Below, piece by piece: positions 35,459 to 44,232 of a DNA stretch of 64,000 nt. The translations under genes were made by a program, and so were the position numbers. The DNA is from Flavobacteriaceae bacterium (lineage in GTDB: Bacteria; Bacteroidota; Bacteroidia; Flavobacteriales; Flavobacteriaceae). The notes under the pieces were generated by a model. That model saw only the letters and a list, made by a program, of their open reading frames with translations. It made no database searches and was not told the DNA's origin. How positions within the stretch are numbered: position 1 is the stretch's first letter; each line of letters starts with the position of its first letter. The stretch covers positions 1-64,000 of the forward strand of contig JAAZVY010000003.1 in assembly GCA_018623195.1 (NCBI GenBank), read 5' to 3'.

Positions 35459-36877
35459 ATGACAAAACTTAAATTGACCATCGCAACACTTCTACTAAGC
35501 AGTTTTGGCCTTGCACAAAAGACCACTCAAGTTTTTGAATCCATAGAAACCCATTTGAGTGATTATGAAAGTATTGCTCTTGAAATTTGGGACTTAGCTG
35601 AAATGGGTTACCAAGAATACCAATCAAGCAATCTACTTAAGACACGATTAGAAAGCGAAGGCTTTTCTATTACTACAGGTGTAGCTGAAATCCCTACCGC
35701 TTTCGTTGCTGAATATGGATCCGATGGCCCTGTGATAGGTATTCTAGGTGAATTTGACGCGCTCCCTGGTCTTTCTCAGAAAGCAGTACCCTTCAAAGAA
35801 AGTGCTGATGCTATTGGCGGACACGGATGTGGTCACCATTTATTCGGAACCGCCTCACTTGCCGCCGCGGTTGCCCTTAAAGATTGGCTAATAAAAACCA
35901 AAACCGAAGGCCGTATCCGATTCTATGGAACACCTGCCGAAGAGGGAGGTGGAGCAAAGGTGTACATGTCTCGTGCCGGGCTCTTTGATGATGTCGATGT
36001 GGTTTTACACTGGCACCCTGGAGCCGCTAACCAAGCAAATGAAGCTGCTGCACTAGCTAATATTTCAGGAAAATTTAGATTTAACGGAGTTTCAGCACAT
36101 GCCGCCGGAGCCCCAGAAAGAGGTCGTTCTGCGCTTGACGCAGTTGAAGCTATGAATTACATGGTGAATATGATGCGTGAGCACGTCCCTCAAGAAACAC
36201 GAATTCACTATGTAATCACTGACGGAGGAAAGGCTCCCAATGTGGTCCCTGACTTCGCAGAGGTCTATTACTATTCAAGACATCCCTCTAGAGAGGTAGT
36301 TCGCAACGTGTTCGATCGCATCGTTTTAGCTGCCGAAGGAGCTGCAAAAGGTACAGAGACTACCATGAGCTATGAAATCGTGAATGGAGTTCACGAATTG
36401 TTACCTAATCAAACACTACAAACCCTAGTGCATGAAAGCCTATCAACTGTGGGCGGATACACCTATACGGCAGAGGAACGCGCCTTTGCTGAAAAGATCT
36501 CTGAGAGTTTAAATCGTCCGCTAGACGAGGGTGTTGCTAAAGAGGTTGCTCCATACCAAGAGGCTTCTAGAGCTTACGGCTCAACCGATGTGGGTGACGT
36601 TAGTTTTGTTGTTCCTACGGTAGGTTTTGGAACCGCCACATGGGTTCCTGGCACCTCAGCACATTCATGGCAAGCCGTTGCTGCTGGTGGTACTAGCATC
36701 GGATTAAAAGGTATGGCGGTAGCAGCCAAAACATTAGCACTTAGTGGAGCTAAGCTTTTTAAAAATCCAAAGATTATCGCTAAGGCAAGAGCTGAATTTG
36801 AAGAGCGTAGAGGGGCTGATTTTAATTATCGTCCTCTTCTTGGGAATCGTCCTCCTGCTCTTGACTACCGAAATTAA
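35459..36877 (+). CDS. Secreted M20-family amidohydrolase (AbgB-like)
   Basis: A zinc peptidase/amidohydrolase of 472 residues with a signal peptide ending near LLSSFGLAQ (about residue 19). Metal ligands are in HGCGHHLFGTASL and in PAEEGGGAKVYM, with LHWHPGA further on; the dimerisation domain follows near 200-310. The overall plan matches the AbgB subfamily that cleaves p-aminobenzoyl-glutamate and similar amides, but the substrate is unknown. The C-terminal motif PPALDYR is conserved in the family. The last 56 bases overlap the convergent acyltransferase gene. Confidence 0.9.
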   Translation: MTKLKLTIATLLLSSFGLAQKTTQVFESIETHLSDYESIALEIWDLAEMGYQEYQSSNLLKTRLESEGFSITTGVAEIPTAFVAEYGSDGPVIGILGEFDALPGLSQKAVPFKESADAIGGHGCGHHLFGTASLAAAVALKDWLIKTKTEGRIRFYGTPAEEGGGAKVYMSRAGLFDDVDVVLHWHPGAANQANEAAALANISGKFRFNGVSAHAAGAPERGRSALDAVEAMNYMVNMMREHVPQETRIHYVITDGGKAPNVVPDFAEVYYYSRHPSREVVRNVFDRIVLAAEGAAKGTETTMSYEIVNGVHELLPNQTLQTLVHESLSTVGGYTYTAEERAFAEKISESLNRPLDEGVAKEVAPYQEASRAYGSTDVGDVSFVVPTVGFGTATWVPGTSAHSWQAVAAGGTSIGLKGMAVAAKTLALSGAKLFKNPKIIAKARAEFEERRGADFNYRPLLGNRPPALDYRN

Positions 36878-37676
36878 AAGGGAATTCTCTCTTCTTGTGA
36901 TCCTCGTTATAGGCTAAAAGTTCTTCTTCAGGGATCACCTTTAAGAATGAAGGGTGTTGTTCAATAGCGAACTCTAATTTCTCAATAATCGAATCGACCG
37001 ATTCGTTTTCGTAATCAATTTCTAAGGGATCTTTAATCACCATCGATTGTAGGATCCCTTTCTTTTTGATATAAATACCTTTTCGATCGAAAGATCTCCT
37101 AAATCCATCAATAACGATTGGGACCACTACGGGTTGATAGGTTTTAATAATATGAGCGGTACCCTTTCTAATCGGTTTCCAAGGGCGAGTAGTGCCCTGA
37201 GGAAAGGTAATTACCCATCCGTCATCTAGCGCTTTACCAATATTAGATATATCGCTGAATTTCACTTGACGCTTTACCTCTTTCCCCCCTGCTCTCCAAG
37301 TCCGTTCAATACTAATCGAACCGGCATAGGCTAGAATTTTTGCAAGTAAACTGTCATTCATCGTCTCCTTGGCAGCGATGTAGTATAAATTCAATTTTGG
37401 TCTTAATAGGTATAAGGCATTTTTTATTGAATCTTCTCTGCCTTGAAGACTCGCATTGAAAACGTGAAACATAGCAACCACGTCTGCAAAATACGTTTGG
37501 TGATTACTCACGAAAAGCACTTTTTTACCCGGTAACTTTCTAAGAACATCAGATCCTTCAATTTGAAGGGTGTTAAAACGCTTGTAACGGGCATGCGTCG
37601 CAAAACCAGCAAACAAGATGAGGAGTCTCTTTAAGAAGAGGATGTGACCAAATGGATTTCGTTTGAGTAACGGCAT
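36822..37676 (-). CDS. 1-acyl-sn-glycerol-3-phosphate acyltransferase-like protein
   Basis: A PlsC-type membrane acyltransferase of 284 residues. The active site is the NHQTYFAD (NHx4D) block near residue 58, and the second motif is FPQGTTRPW, where most family members have FPEGTRS. LLKRNPFGHIL at the start and the hydrophobic N-terminal segment fit membrane attachment. The final ~20 residues are strongly acidic (EQEDDSQEEDD) and are encoded antisense to the conserved tail of the M20 gene, so they are probably an overprinted addition. Confidence 0.85.
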   Translation of the reverse strand: MPLLKRNPFGHILFLKRLLILFAGFATHARYKRFNTLQIEGSDVLRKLPGKKVLFVSNHQTYFADVVAMFHVFNASLQGREDSIKNALYLLRPKLNLYYIAAKETMNDSLLAKILAYAGSISIERTWRAGGKEVKRQVKFSDISNIGKALDDGWVITFPQGTTRPWKPIRKGTAHIIKTYQPVVVPIVIDGFRRSFDRKGIYIKKKGILQSMVIKDPLEIDYENESVDSIIEKLEFAIEQHPSFLKVIPEEELLAYNEDHKKREFPFNFGSQEQEDDSQEEDDN

Positions 37677-37711
37677 AGCGGCGGCTAATGTACAAAAGCT
37701 TTTAGATGTTT

Positions 37712-37719
37712 TATCTTTG
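37712..37719 (+). promoter_or_regulatory. Predicted -7 element for the cyclophilin lipoprotein gene
   Basis: TATCTTTG fits TAnnTTTG exactly and ends 14 bases before the ATG at 37734. Confidence 0.6.
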
Positions 37720-37733
37720 AAAAAACGAATGAA

Positions 37734-38438
37734 ATGAAGTACGCCTTCTGTCTTAGCGCATTTTTATTGTTTTTTTCCTGCAGTGAATCCGAGAAAAAAA
37801 ATAATTCCAACCCCACCACTACCCCAACTTTAATAGAACCAAAGGTATCGGTTCAAGCAAAGAAAGAAACTGAGACAGAGTCATTTGTGTTAACTGAAGA
37901 AAATGCGATTCCTTTTTTCTTCGAATATGAAAAGACGTTAGAAGAAGACCATCTCACTTTTGAAACAAGCTTTGGCAATTTCACGGTTCGATTATACGCT
38001 GATGTTCCCTATCACCGTGCTAACGCGGTATATCTTGCCAAAAAAGGATACTTCGACAACACCATGTTTCATCGTGTAGTAGAAAATTTCATCATTCAAG
38101 GTGGAAATGCAGATACTCCAGAGCTGCCGAAGAAACGAAAAGCAATTGGCAGGTATCTATTACCTCCTGATACCGACAAAAATCACCCTCATCACCGAGG
38201 TGTAATTTCAATGCCTAGCAGTGATATCGACAACCCTCATAAATTGGCTTCTCCTTTTGAATTTTTCATTGTAGTAACCAAGCCTGGTTCCTATCATTTA
38301 GACGGTAACTATACCGCCTTTGGAGAAGTAATTGAAGGTATGGAGGTCGTTGACCAAATAAACGCCGTAGCAGTCGACCAAGGGGATTGGCCTCTACAGA
38401 ACGTCTACATCAAAAAGGTAACCGCTTTTAAAGGTTAA
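37734..38438 (+). CDS. Cyclophilin-type peptidyl-prolyl isomerase, lipoprotein
   Basis: A 234-residue envelope-anchored peptidyl-prolyl isomerase. The lipobox is LFFSCSES (Cys16), followed by a Thr/Lys-rich linker of about 45 residues. The cyclophilin domain shows [32 protein letters not shown] with the catalytic arginine, and [20 protein letters not shown]. It probably assists folding of outer-membrane or secreted proteins. It converges on rocD with an 11-base overlap. Confidence 0.93.
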   Translation: MKYAFCLSAFLLFFSCSESEKKNNSNPTTTPTLIEPKVSVQAKKETETESFVLTEENAIPFFFEYEKTLEEDHLTFETSFGNFTVRLYADVPYHRANAVYLAKKGYFDNTMFHRVVENFIIQGGNADTPELPKKRKAIGRYLLPPDTDKNHPHHRGVISMPSSDIDNPHKLASPFEFFIVVTKPGSYHLDGNYTAFGEVIEGMEVVDQINAVAVDQGDWPLQNVYIKKVTAFKG

Positions 38439-39717
38439 GAGAGGCTTCGAACTCGAATACCGATCGAACAATTATTTCAATACACTCATCAATCTGCTCT
38501 TTGGTCATCACCAGCGGAGGAGCAAATCGAATGATATTACCGTGCGTAGGTTTCGCTAATAAGCCATTATCTCTAAGGGTTAAGCAAAGATTCCAAGCAG
38601 TTTCGCTTTCTTCTGTATCGTTGATAACAATCGCATTCAGGAGTCCCTTTCCGCGAACTAAACTCACTAGGCTACAGTCGCCTAGTTTCGAACGTAGCTC
38701 ATTTCTGAAATATTCTCCTAGTTCAAAGGCATTTTCTGCTAATCGTTCGTTCTTAATCACCTCTAGAGCAGCAATACTAACCGCAGCTGCTACTGGATTA
38801 CCACCGAAGGTACTCCCATGCGAGCCTGGAGTAATTACTTGCATCACATCGTCATTAGCTAAAACCGCTGAAATCGGATATGCTCCACCTGAAATTGCTT
38901 TTCCAAGAATTAAAATGTCCGGTTTTACCTCAGGGGTACCACTACAGTGCTTATCTGCACATTGGCAATTACCACAGGTCGCCAGAAGTCTTCCTGTTCT
39001 AGCAATACCGGTTTGAACCTCATCGGCTAAAAGGAGTACTCCATGTGCTTTGCAAAGGGCTGAAACCTTAGCAAGGTATCCTTCATCGGGTACCATCACC
39101 CCAGCTTCGCCTTGAATGGGTTCTACTAGAAACCCTGCAATATTTGAGTGCGCCTTAAGAACCTCTTCTAAAGCATCCGCATCGTTATAAGGGATTTTTA
39201 TAAAACCACTAGTGTAAGGTCCAAAACCTTGACGAGCTGTTTCATCCGAAGAGAACGAAATGATCGTGGTGGTTCTACCATGAAAGTTTTGATCACAGAC
39301 AACAATTTGAGCCTGATCTTCGGGCAAACCCTTCACCTTATAGGCCCAACGTCTTGCAATCTTTAATGCAGTCTCGACAGCCTCAGCACCTGTGTTCATC
39401 GGGAGAACCTTGTCGAAGTGAAACGTTTCTGTTAGGTATTTCTCCATCCGACCCAGTTGATCATTGTAGAAAGCTCGTGAAGTCAGTGTTAATTGTTTCG
39501 ATTGTTCAATAAGTGCATCAATAATATCCGGATGACAATGCCCCTGATTTACCGCTGAATAAGCCGATAAAAAGTCGAAATACTTCTTACCCTCAATATC
39601 CCACAAGTAAACTCCCTCTCCTTTTGCTAATACCACAGGAAGCGGATGATAATTATGCGCACCATATTTATTTTCTAAAGCGATAGCTTCTTCAGAACTG
39701 CGAATCGAATCAATCAT
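38428..39717 (-). CDS. rocD: Ornithine--oxo-acid transaminase
   Basis: PLP class III aminotransferase moving the delta-amino group of ornithine to 2-oxoglutarate. The start at 39717 ([11 protein letters not shown]) is preferred to an in-frame codon 13 residues earlier. NHGRTTT-like [27 protein letters not shown] and the PLP lysine Lys273 in ILGKAISGG identify the family. Between the aspartate block and that lysine is a short insertion with [11 protein letters not shown] (Cys 248, 251, 253 and 258), which common ornithine aminotransferases lack. It resembles a metal or cluster site. The product has 429 residues. Confidence 0.93.
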   Translation of the reverse strand: MIDSIRSSEEAIALENKYGAHNYHPLPVVLAKGEGVYLWDIEGKKYFDFLSAYSAVNQGHCHPDIIDALIEQSKQLTLTSRAFYNDQLGRMEKYLTETFHFDKVLPMNTGAEAVETALKIARRWAYKVKGLPEDQAQIVVCDQNFHGRTTTIISFSSDETARQGFGPYTSGFIKIPYNDADALEEVLKAHSNIAGFLVEPIQGEAGVMVPDEGYLAKVSALCKAHGVLLLADEVQTGIARTGRLLATCGNCQCADKHCSGTPEVKPDILILGKAISGGAYPISAVLANDDVMQVITPGSHGSTFGGNPVAAAVSIAALEVIKNERLAENAFELGEYFRNELRSKLGDCSLVSLVRGKGLLNAIVINDTEESETAWNLCLTLRDNGLLAKPTHGNIIRFAPPLVMTKEQIDECIEIIVRSVFEFEASLNL

Positions 39718-39770
39718 ACTTATTTTTTTAAAGCCCTTCAAAGTTCGACAATACAATCCGCATAACCAAT

Positions 39771-39778
39771 TACCTTTG
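39771..39778 (+). promoter_or_regulatory. Predicted -7 element for the rlmD operon
   Basis: TACCTTTG matches TAnnTTTG and its last base is 6 bases before the A of the rlmD ATG, so the mRNA should have almost no 5' leader. Confidence 0.6.
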
Positions 39779-39783
39779 CAGTT

Positions 39784-41190
39784 ATGAGCAGAAAACCGCA
39801 GAGAGTTCTTGAAGACTTAAAAATTCACACCCTAGGAGCGAAAGGAAAGGCAATAGGGAAAACGGAAGAAGGACGTGTTGTATTTATCCCATACGTGGCA
39901 CCAGGTGATATCGTGGATGCACGCGTTGTAAAGAAGAGAAAAAATTATCTCGAAGCCGAAGCCATTTCGATTAAAAGTGAATCTGAGCAACGTGTTGAAC
40001 CTAAGTGTGAGCATTTTACACGATGCGGCGGCTGTAAGTGGCAACACCTTAAATATGATCAGCAACTGGTCTACAAACAAAATGAGGTATTAGAAAATCT
40101 CAAGCGAATTGGAGAAATCATCCCCGAACGCATCGAGCCAATATTACCCTCTGAGACCATCTATCACTATCGCAACAAAATGGAATTTTCATTTTCAGAT
40201 AGTCGATGGATTGAAAAAGAAGAAATCGAGAGTGGGGAGATTTTTGACCGTAGAGGCCTAGGTTTTCATAAGCCAGGGATGTGGGATAAAATTATCGATC
40301 TCAATCACTGCTATCTGCAAGGAGAACCCTCTGACCGCATACGCAAGTTTTGCAAAGAAGAAGGAATTCGTCAAGAGCTTGAATTTTTCAACCCACGCAA
40401 CCGCACGGGTGCGCTTCGCACCTTGATGATTAGAAATACCTTGGCTGGGGACCTAATGGTTCTTATTCAATTTTATGAGGCCTCTAAAGATCAGATAGAA
40501 AGCTATCTTTCTGCGATTGCTAGCGAGTTTCCTGAAATCACTTCACTCCTATATGTGATCAACCAAAAAGGGAATGATACGCTGTACGATCAGGATATTA
40601 TTGTTTTTAAAGGCAAAGATCACATAGAGGAAACCATGGAGTCTTTGAGATTTAAAGTCGATGCCAAGTCGTTTTATCAAACCAATAGTGCACAAGCGCT
40701 TCGTTTGTATGAAGTAGCTAGAGATTTTGCTGATCTAAGTGGTGATGAACTGGTTTATGATTTATATACAGGCACCGGTACCATTGCTCAATTTATTGCT
40801 CAAAAGGCAAAATATGTAGTGGGTGTTGAGGCCGTACCTGAAGCTATTGAAAAAGCGAAGGAAAACGCGGTAATTAACAATATCGGCAATGTAACTTTTG
40901 AGGTCGGAGACATGAAAAATGTGTTTAACGACAAATTCGTTGAAAGGCACGGTAAAGCAGATATCGTTATCACAGACCCCCCAAGGGATGGAATGCATGG
41001 CGATGTGGTAGCCCAACTTCTGAAACTCGCCCCGAAAAAGATTGTCTATGTAAGTTGTAATTCAGCAACGCAAGCAAGAGATTTAAAACTCCTATCTGAG
41101 GAGTATCGCGTAGTTCGTTCAAGAGCAGTAGATTTGTTTCCTCAGACGCACCACATTGAAAACGTAGTGTTATTGATTAAAAACGAATAA
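39784..41190 (+). CDS. rlmD: 23S rRNA (uracil1939-C5)-methyltransferase
   Basis: SAM-dependent RNA methyltransferase of the RumA/TrmA class, 468 residues. An N-terminal TRAM domain (about 5-65) is followed by the iron-sulfur motif [15 protein letters not shown] and a fourth cysteine in LNHCYLQ. The SAM pocket has [14 protein letters not shown], and DPPRDGMHG plus [14 protein letters not shown] provide the catalytic cysteine. RlmD and RlmCD-type activities cannot be separated by eye. It heads a three-gene transcript; its stop overlaps the next ATG by one base. Confidence 0.93.
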   Translation: MSRKPQRVLEDLKIHTLGAKGKAIGKTEEGRVVFIPYVAPGDIVDARVVKKRKNYLEAEAISIKSESEQRVEPKCEHFTRCGGCKWQHLKYDQQLVYKQNEVLENLKRIGEIIPERIEPILPSETIYHYRNKMEFSFSDSRWIEKEEIESGEIFDRRGLGFHKPGMWDKIIDLNHCYLQGEPSDRIRKFCKEEGIRQELEFFNPRNRTGALRTLMIRNTLAGDLMVLIQFYEASKDQIESYLSAIASEFPEITSLLYVINQKGNDTLYDQDIIVFKGKDHIEETMESLRFKVDAKSFYQTNSAQALRLYEVARDFADLSGDELVYDLYTGTGTIAQFIAQKAKYVVGVEAVPEAIEKAKENAVINNIGNVTFEVGDMKNVFNDKFVERHGKADIVITDPPRDGMHGDVVAQLLKLAPKKIVYVSCNSATQARDLKLLSEEYRVVRSRAVDLFPQTHHIENVVLLIKNE

Positions 41191-41672
41191 TGAAGTTACC
41201 AACCTACATCCTTGCGCTTGCAACGCTTCTTATATTCTCAAGTTGTGAAAAGGACGATGTATGTGTTGAAAATGACTCTGTTTACGTCAATCTAGTTTTC
41301 TACAGTGCCGAGGATGGCAGCACTGCTAAATCGGTATCGGGCTTTAGCCTTCTAGATTTGAATGGAGACATCGTTCAAAATTATGACAACACAACGGTTG
41401 CATCAATTGCACTAGTGCTGCCTACCAATCAAAGTAGTTACGATCTAATCTTACAGAAAAGAACCGAGGTAGATGGTTTGATCGTAAACACCAATGATAC
41501 GCTGAACTTCAATTATACCCCTAAGGCTACTTATGTATCAAGAGCCTGTGGATATATTCGTACCTACACTGATTTAAGTATTCATTCATCCAGTAATTGG
41601 ATCAGTCAAGTGATTGTAAATACACCAGAAATCAATTCTAATAATGATGAGCATGTGGCGATCTTACATTAG
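41190..41672 (+). CDS. DUF6452 family lipoprotein
   Basis: A 160-residue predicted lipoprotein (lipobox LIFSSCEK, Cys19) of the Bacteroidota family DUF6452, recognised from the sequence CEKDDVCVEND after the lipid anchor and from its place between rlmD and a DUF6048 gene. The body is beta-rich and has one further cysteine pair (C25 region and RACGY). No activity is known. It overlaps rlmD at TAATG and the next gene by 29 bases, so the three are tightly coupled. Confidence 0.78.
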   Translation: MKLPTYILALATLLIFSSCEKDDVCVENDSVYVNLVFYSAEDGSTAKSVSGFSLLDLNGDIVQNYDNTTVASIALVLPTNQSSYDLILQKRTEVDGLIVNTNDTLNFNYTPKATYVSRACGYIRTYTDLSIHSSSNWISQVIVNTPEINSNNDEHVAILH

Positions 41673-42354
41673 TAAAATAGCGGTTTTCTGGATAATGGTC
41701 CTGGCTTCTGTTTCGATTTACGCTCAGAAAGAATACGGGATTAGGGCAGGAATTGATCTATCGAAATTAGTTCGATCTGAGCTTCAAGAAGGGTATACAG
41801 GTTTCGAAATTTTCGGTGATTTAACTTTTAGAGACAAAACAAAAATTGCCGTTGAAATCGGGTCAGAGTCTTTCGATACGAAGGAATCCATAGACCAGAG
41901 CCTGCTCTACAGTTATAAGGTTTCAGGGGAATTCCTCAAATTAGGTCTAGACTGGGAGATTTATCAAAGAAAGCCCGGTGAGAAAAATCAAATCACCGCA
42001 GGTGCACGCTACGTAGTATCTTCTTTTGACACGAGTCAAGGAACAATCAACTTCTATGACACCGCATGGGTCGAGCGTTACGGAGAATTTCCCAATTACA
42101 GTGTTGAAGGGCCTAACCACAAGGGTCTTTCGGCGAGTTATCTTGAAGGCGTACTCGGATTTAAAACCCATCTCACCAAACAACTTTATTTAGGGGGAAG
42201 TTTTCGGATGGGATTTTTGGTTAGTCAGAAAGAACCTGAGAACTTCGATAATCTTTGGATCCCAGGATTTAACCGAGTTACAGATGGAGCTAGATTCGGA
42301 TTTAGCTACAATTATGGCCTTAGCTATTACTTGCCAGTAAAGAAAACTCGTTAA
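41644..42354 (+). CDS. DUF6048 family outer-membrane beta-barrel protein
   Basis: A 236-residue exported protein with a signal peptide ending in SIYAQ. The mature part reads as alternating amphipathic strands (EYGIRAGIDLSKLV, GLSASYLEGVLGFKT, LYLGGSFRMGFLVS) and ends in an aromatic strand GLSYYLPVKKTR, as expected for an outer-membrane barrel. DUF6048 is assigned from its usual position after DUF6452. Two adjacent ATG codons at 41644 and 41647 are possible starts. It converges on the THUMP methyltransferase gene with a 4-base overlap. Confidence 0.78.
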   Translation: MMSMWRSYISKIAVFWIMVLASVSIYAQKEYGIRAGIDLSKLVRSELQEGYTGFEIFGDLTFRDKTKIAVEIGSESFDTKESIDQSLLYSYKVSGEFLKLGLDWEIYQRKPGEKNQITAGARYVVSSFDTSQGTINFYDTAWVERYGEFPNYSVEGPNHKGLSASYLEGVLGFKTHLTKQLYLGGSFRMGFLVSQKEPENFDNLWIPGFNRVTDGARFGFSYNYGLSYYLPVKKTR

Positions 42355-43505
42355 GCTTTCGAGGCCTTTCTCGACCCCTGGTAAAGCTCATAGTTTACTA
42401 GGCGAGATTCTAGCTTTCCATTAAACATTTTAATCTTTCTAGAAGGACGAAGACCTACACTTTTCAAAGCCTCTATATTGGCGGTAATAAACCAAGCCTC
42501 GCACCCCTGGTATTCTTTTTTTAAGGTATCTCCTATTTTCCCATAGAAGACATCTGCATCAATGGGAAGTCGCTCACCATAGGGCGGATTGAAAACAATA
42601 TGCAACGGAACCTCTGAAGGGCGATCTGCAAAGAAGAAATCAGAACGAACTACAGAAATATATTCTTCTAGTCCCGTATTTTCTATATTTTCTTGTGCCT
42701 TTCGCACCGCACTTGGAGCCTTATCAGAAGCGTAAATATGTCCTCTAAATTCTCTGACTTTAGACAGGCACGAATTGCGAATGACCTCAAATAGTTCAGC
42801 ATCGAAGTTCCTCCAATTCATAAATGAAAAAATGGTTCGATTCAAACTAGGTGGAATATTACAAGCAATCATCGCTGCCTCAATCGCTAAAGTCCCACTT
42901 CCACACATGGGGTCATAAAAATAGGTTTTACCTTCCCATCCGCTATGAAGTAGCATACCTGCAGCTAATACTTCATTAATCGGTGCAATATTTGTTTCAA
43001 TACGATAACCTCTTTGATGTAAAGAGTTTCCTGAACTATCAAGAGAAATCGTCAGCTGATCCCCTTGTAAATGCAATTGAATGCGTATGTCAGGGTTTTC
43101 GGTAGTGACCGAAGGACGCTTGCCTTCTCTCTTAGAAAATTGATCAACAATAGCATCCTTAGCCTTTTGAGCAACAAATAGAGAGTGATTGAAATGATCT
43201 GAAAAAAGCGTCACATCTATGATGAAGCTCTGCTCTGCCGAAAACCACTTCGACCAATCAATACGGTCAATGGCGCGATATAAATCGGTTTGATTTTTTA
43301 CGGGAAAACGTCCGATAGGCATTAAAATTCTAAGAGCGGTTCTCAGCGAGAGATTCGCCTTGTACAAGAACCCTAGATCCCCTTCGAAAGAGACTGCGCG
43401 ATTGATTGATTTGATGTTTTTAGCTCCGAGCTTTCTTAATTCTTTTTCTAAAAGGGGCTCAAAGCCGTAAAAGGTCTTTGCTAAAAAAGAGGTGTCTTGG
43501 TTCAT
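42351..43505 (-). CDS. THUMP-domain RNA N2-guanine methyltransferase (RlmL-like)
   Basis: A 384-residue class I methyltransferase of the RlmL N-terminal type, expected to make N2-methylguanosine in 23S rRNA. The N-terminal THUMP domain (about 1-150) is followed by the SAM motif YDPMCGSGTLAIEAAMIA and the catalytic NPPYGERL. FLAKTFYGFEPLLEKELRKL at the start is characteristic. It is about half the length of E. coli RlmL, lacking the second (RlmK-like) methyltransferase domain. It is divergent from the ZIP gene. Confidence 0.9.
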   Translation of the reverse strand: MNQDTSFLAKTFYGFEPLLEKELRKLGAKNIKSINRAVSFEGDLGFLYKANLSLRTALRILMPIGRFPVKNQTDLYRAIDRIDWSKWFSAEQSFIIDVTLFSDHFNHSLFVAQKAKDAIVDQFSKREGKRPSVTTENPDIRIQLHLQGDQLTISLDSSGNSLHQRGYRIETNIAPINEVLAAGMLLHSGWEGKTYFYDPMCGSGTLAIEAAMIACNIPPSLNRTIFSFMNWRNFDAELFEVIRNSCLSKVREFRGHIYASDKAPSAVRKAQENIENTGLEEYISVVRSDFFFADRPSEVPLHIVFNPPYGERLPIDADVFYGKIGDTLKKEYQGCEAWFITANIEALKSVGLRPSRKIKMFNGKLESRLVNYELYQGSRKASKA

Positions 43506-43536
43506 TATACTGAATAAATGATGCGCTAAATTAGTC

Positions 43537-43544
43537 TATTTTTG
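43537..43544 (+). promoter_or_regulatory. Predicted -7 element for the ZIP transporter gene
   Basis: TATTTTTG matches TAnnTTTG and ends only 5 bases before the A of the ATG at 43549, implying a leaderless mRNA. Confidence 0.6.
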
Positions 43545-43548
43545 CCCC

Positions 43549-44232
43549 ATGACACTAACCATAGGCATTCCACTAGTCGCTGTCATCCTTGGCGCATTAA
43601 TCACTGAATTTGGTGCAAAAAAGGTATCAAAATTCAAACAACTCCTATTAGGATTTAGTGGATCATTCCTTCTCTCCATTACACTGATCGAGCTATTGCC
43701 TAATTTGTTTGAGCTAGGGTTAGATCGTCGATTAATCTCACTAATCATTCTCGGGGGTATTTTACTGCAGATGATTTTAGAGAGTTTTTCTAAGGGTGCC
43801 GAGCACGGTCACGCTCATCTCAATGAGTCTGATGGGTTCTCAGGTTTTGCCCTAATCTTCTCCGCCCTATTTGTACATGCCTTCATTGAAGGTATACCAC
43901 TAGATGGTGAAAAACACTTATTACTTGCGGTGAGCCTGCACAAGGTACCTATTGCAATGATTTTGTATACTCTTGCCCTAAAAGCCAATCTTTCAAAGAT
44001 TCAGGCCTTTGGTGCGCTTATTTTATTTGGTTTAATCACACCGCTAGGTAGTCTAATTACCAATCTGGATTGGGTGCTTACCTATACTCCCTACTTAAAT
44101 GCATTGTCTGCGGGGATTTTTCTTCATGTAGGTGCGATCATTCTCTTTGAAAGTGAAAAAGGTCATCGCTTTAACCTGGCGAGAATCGTTATGGTTCTAT
44201 TAGGAATGTTACTCGCTTATTTGATAGGCTGA
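43549..44232 (+). CDS. ZIP family metal transporter
   Basis: A 227-residue inner-membrane protein with about eight hydrophobic helices. The ZIP signature in helix four is FVHAFIEGIPLDGE, and helix five contains VSLHKVPIAM, both with the expected metal-binding histidines. A histidine-rich loop (GAEHGHAHLN) precedes them, as in zinc transporters. It probably imports zinc or another divalent metal. The first helix starts within a few residues of the chosen ATG. Its 3' end overlaps the convergent glycosyltransferase by 16 bases. Confidence 0.9.
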   Translation: MTLTIGIPLVAVILGALITEFGAKKVSKFKQLLLGFSGSFLLSITLIELLPNLFELGLDRRLISLIILGGILLQMILESFSKGAEHGHAHLNESDGFSGFALIFSALFVHAFIEGIPLDGEKHLLLAVSLHKVPIAMILYTLALKANLSKIQAFGALILFGLITPLGSLITNLDWVLTYTPYLNALSAGIFLHVGAIILFESEKGHRFNLARIVMVLLGMLLAYLIG

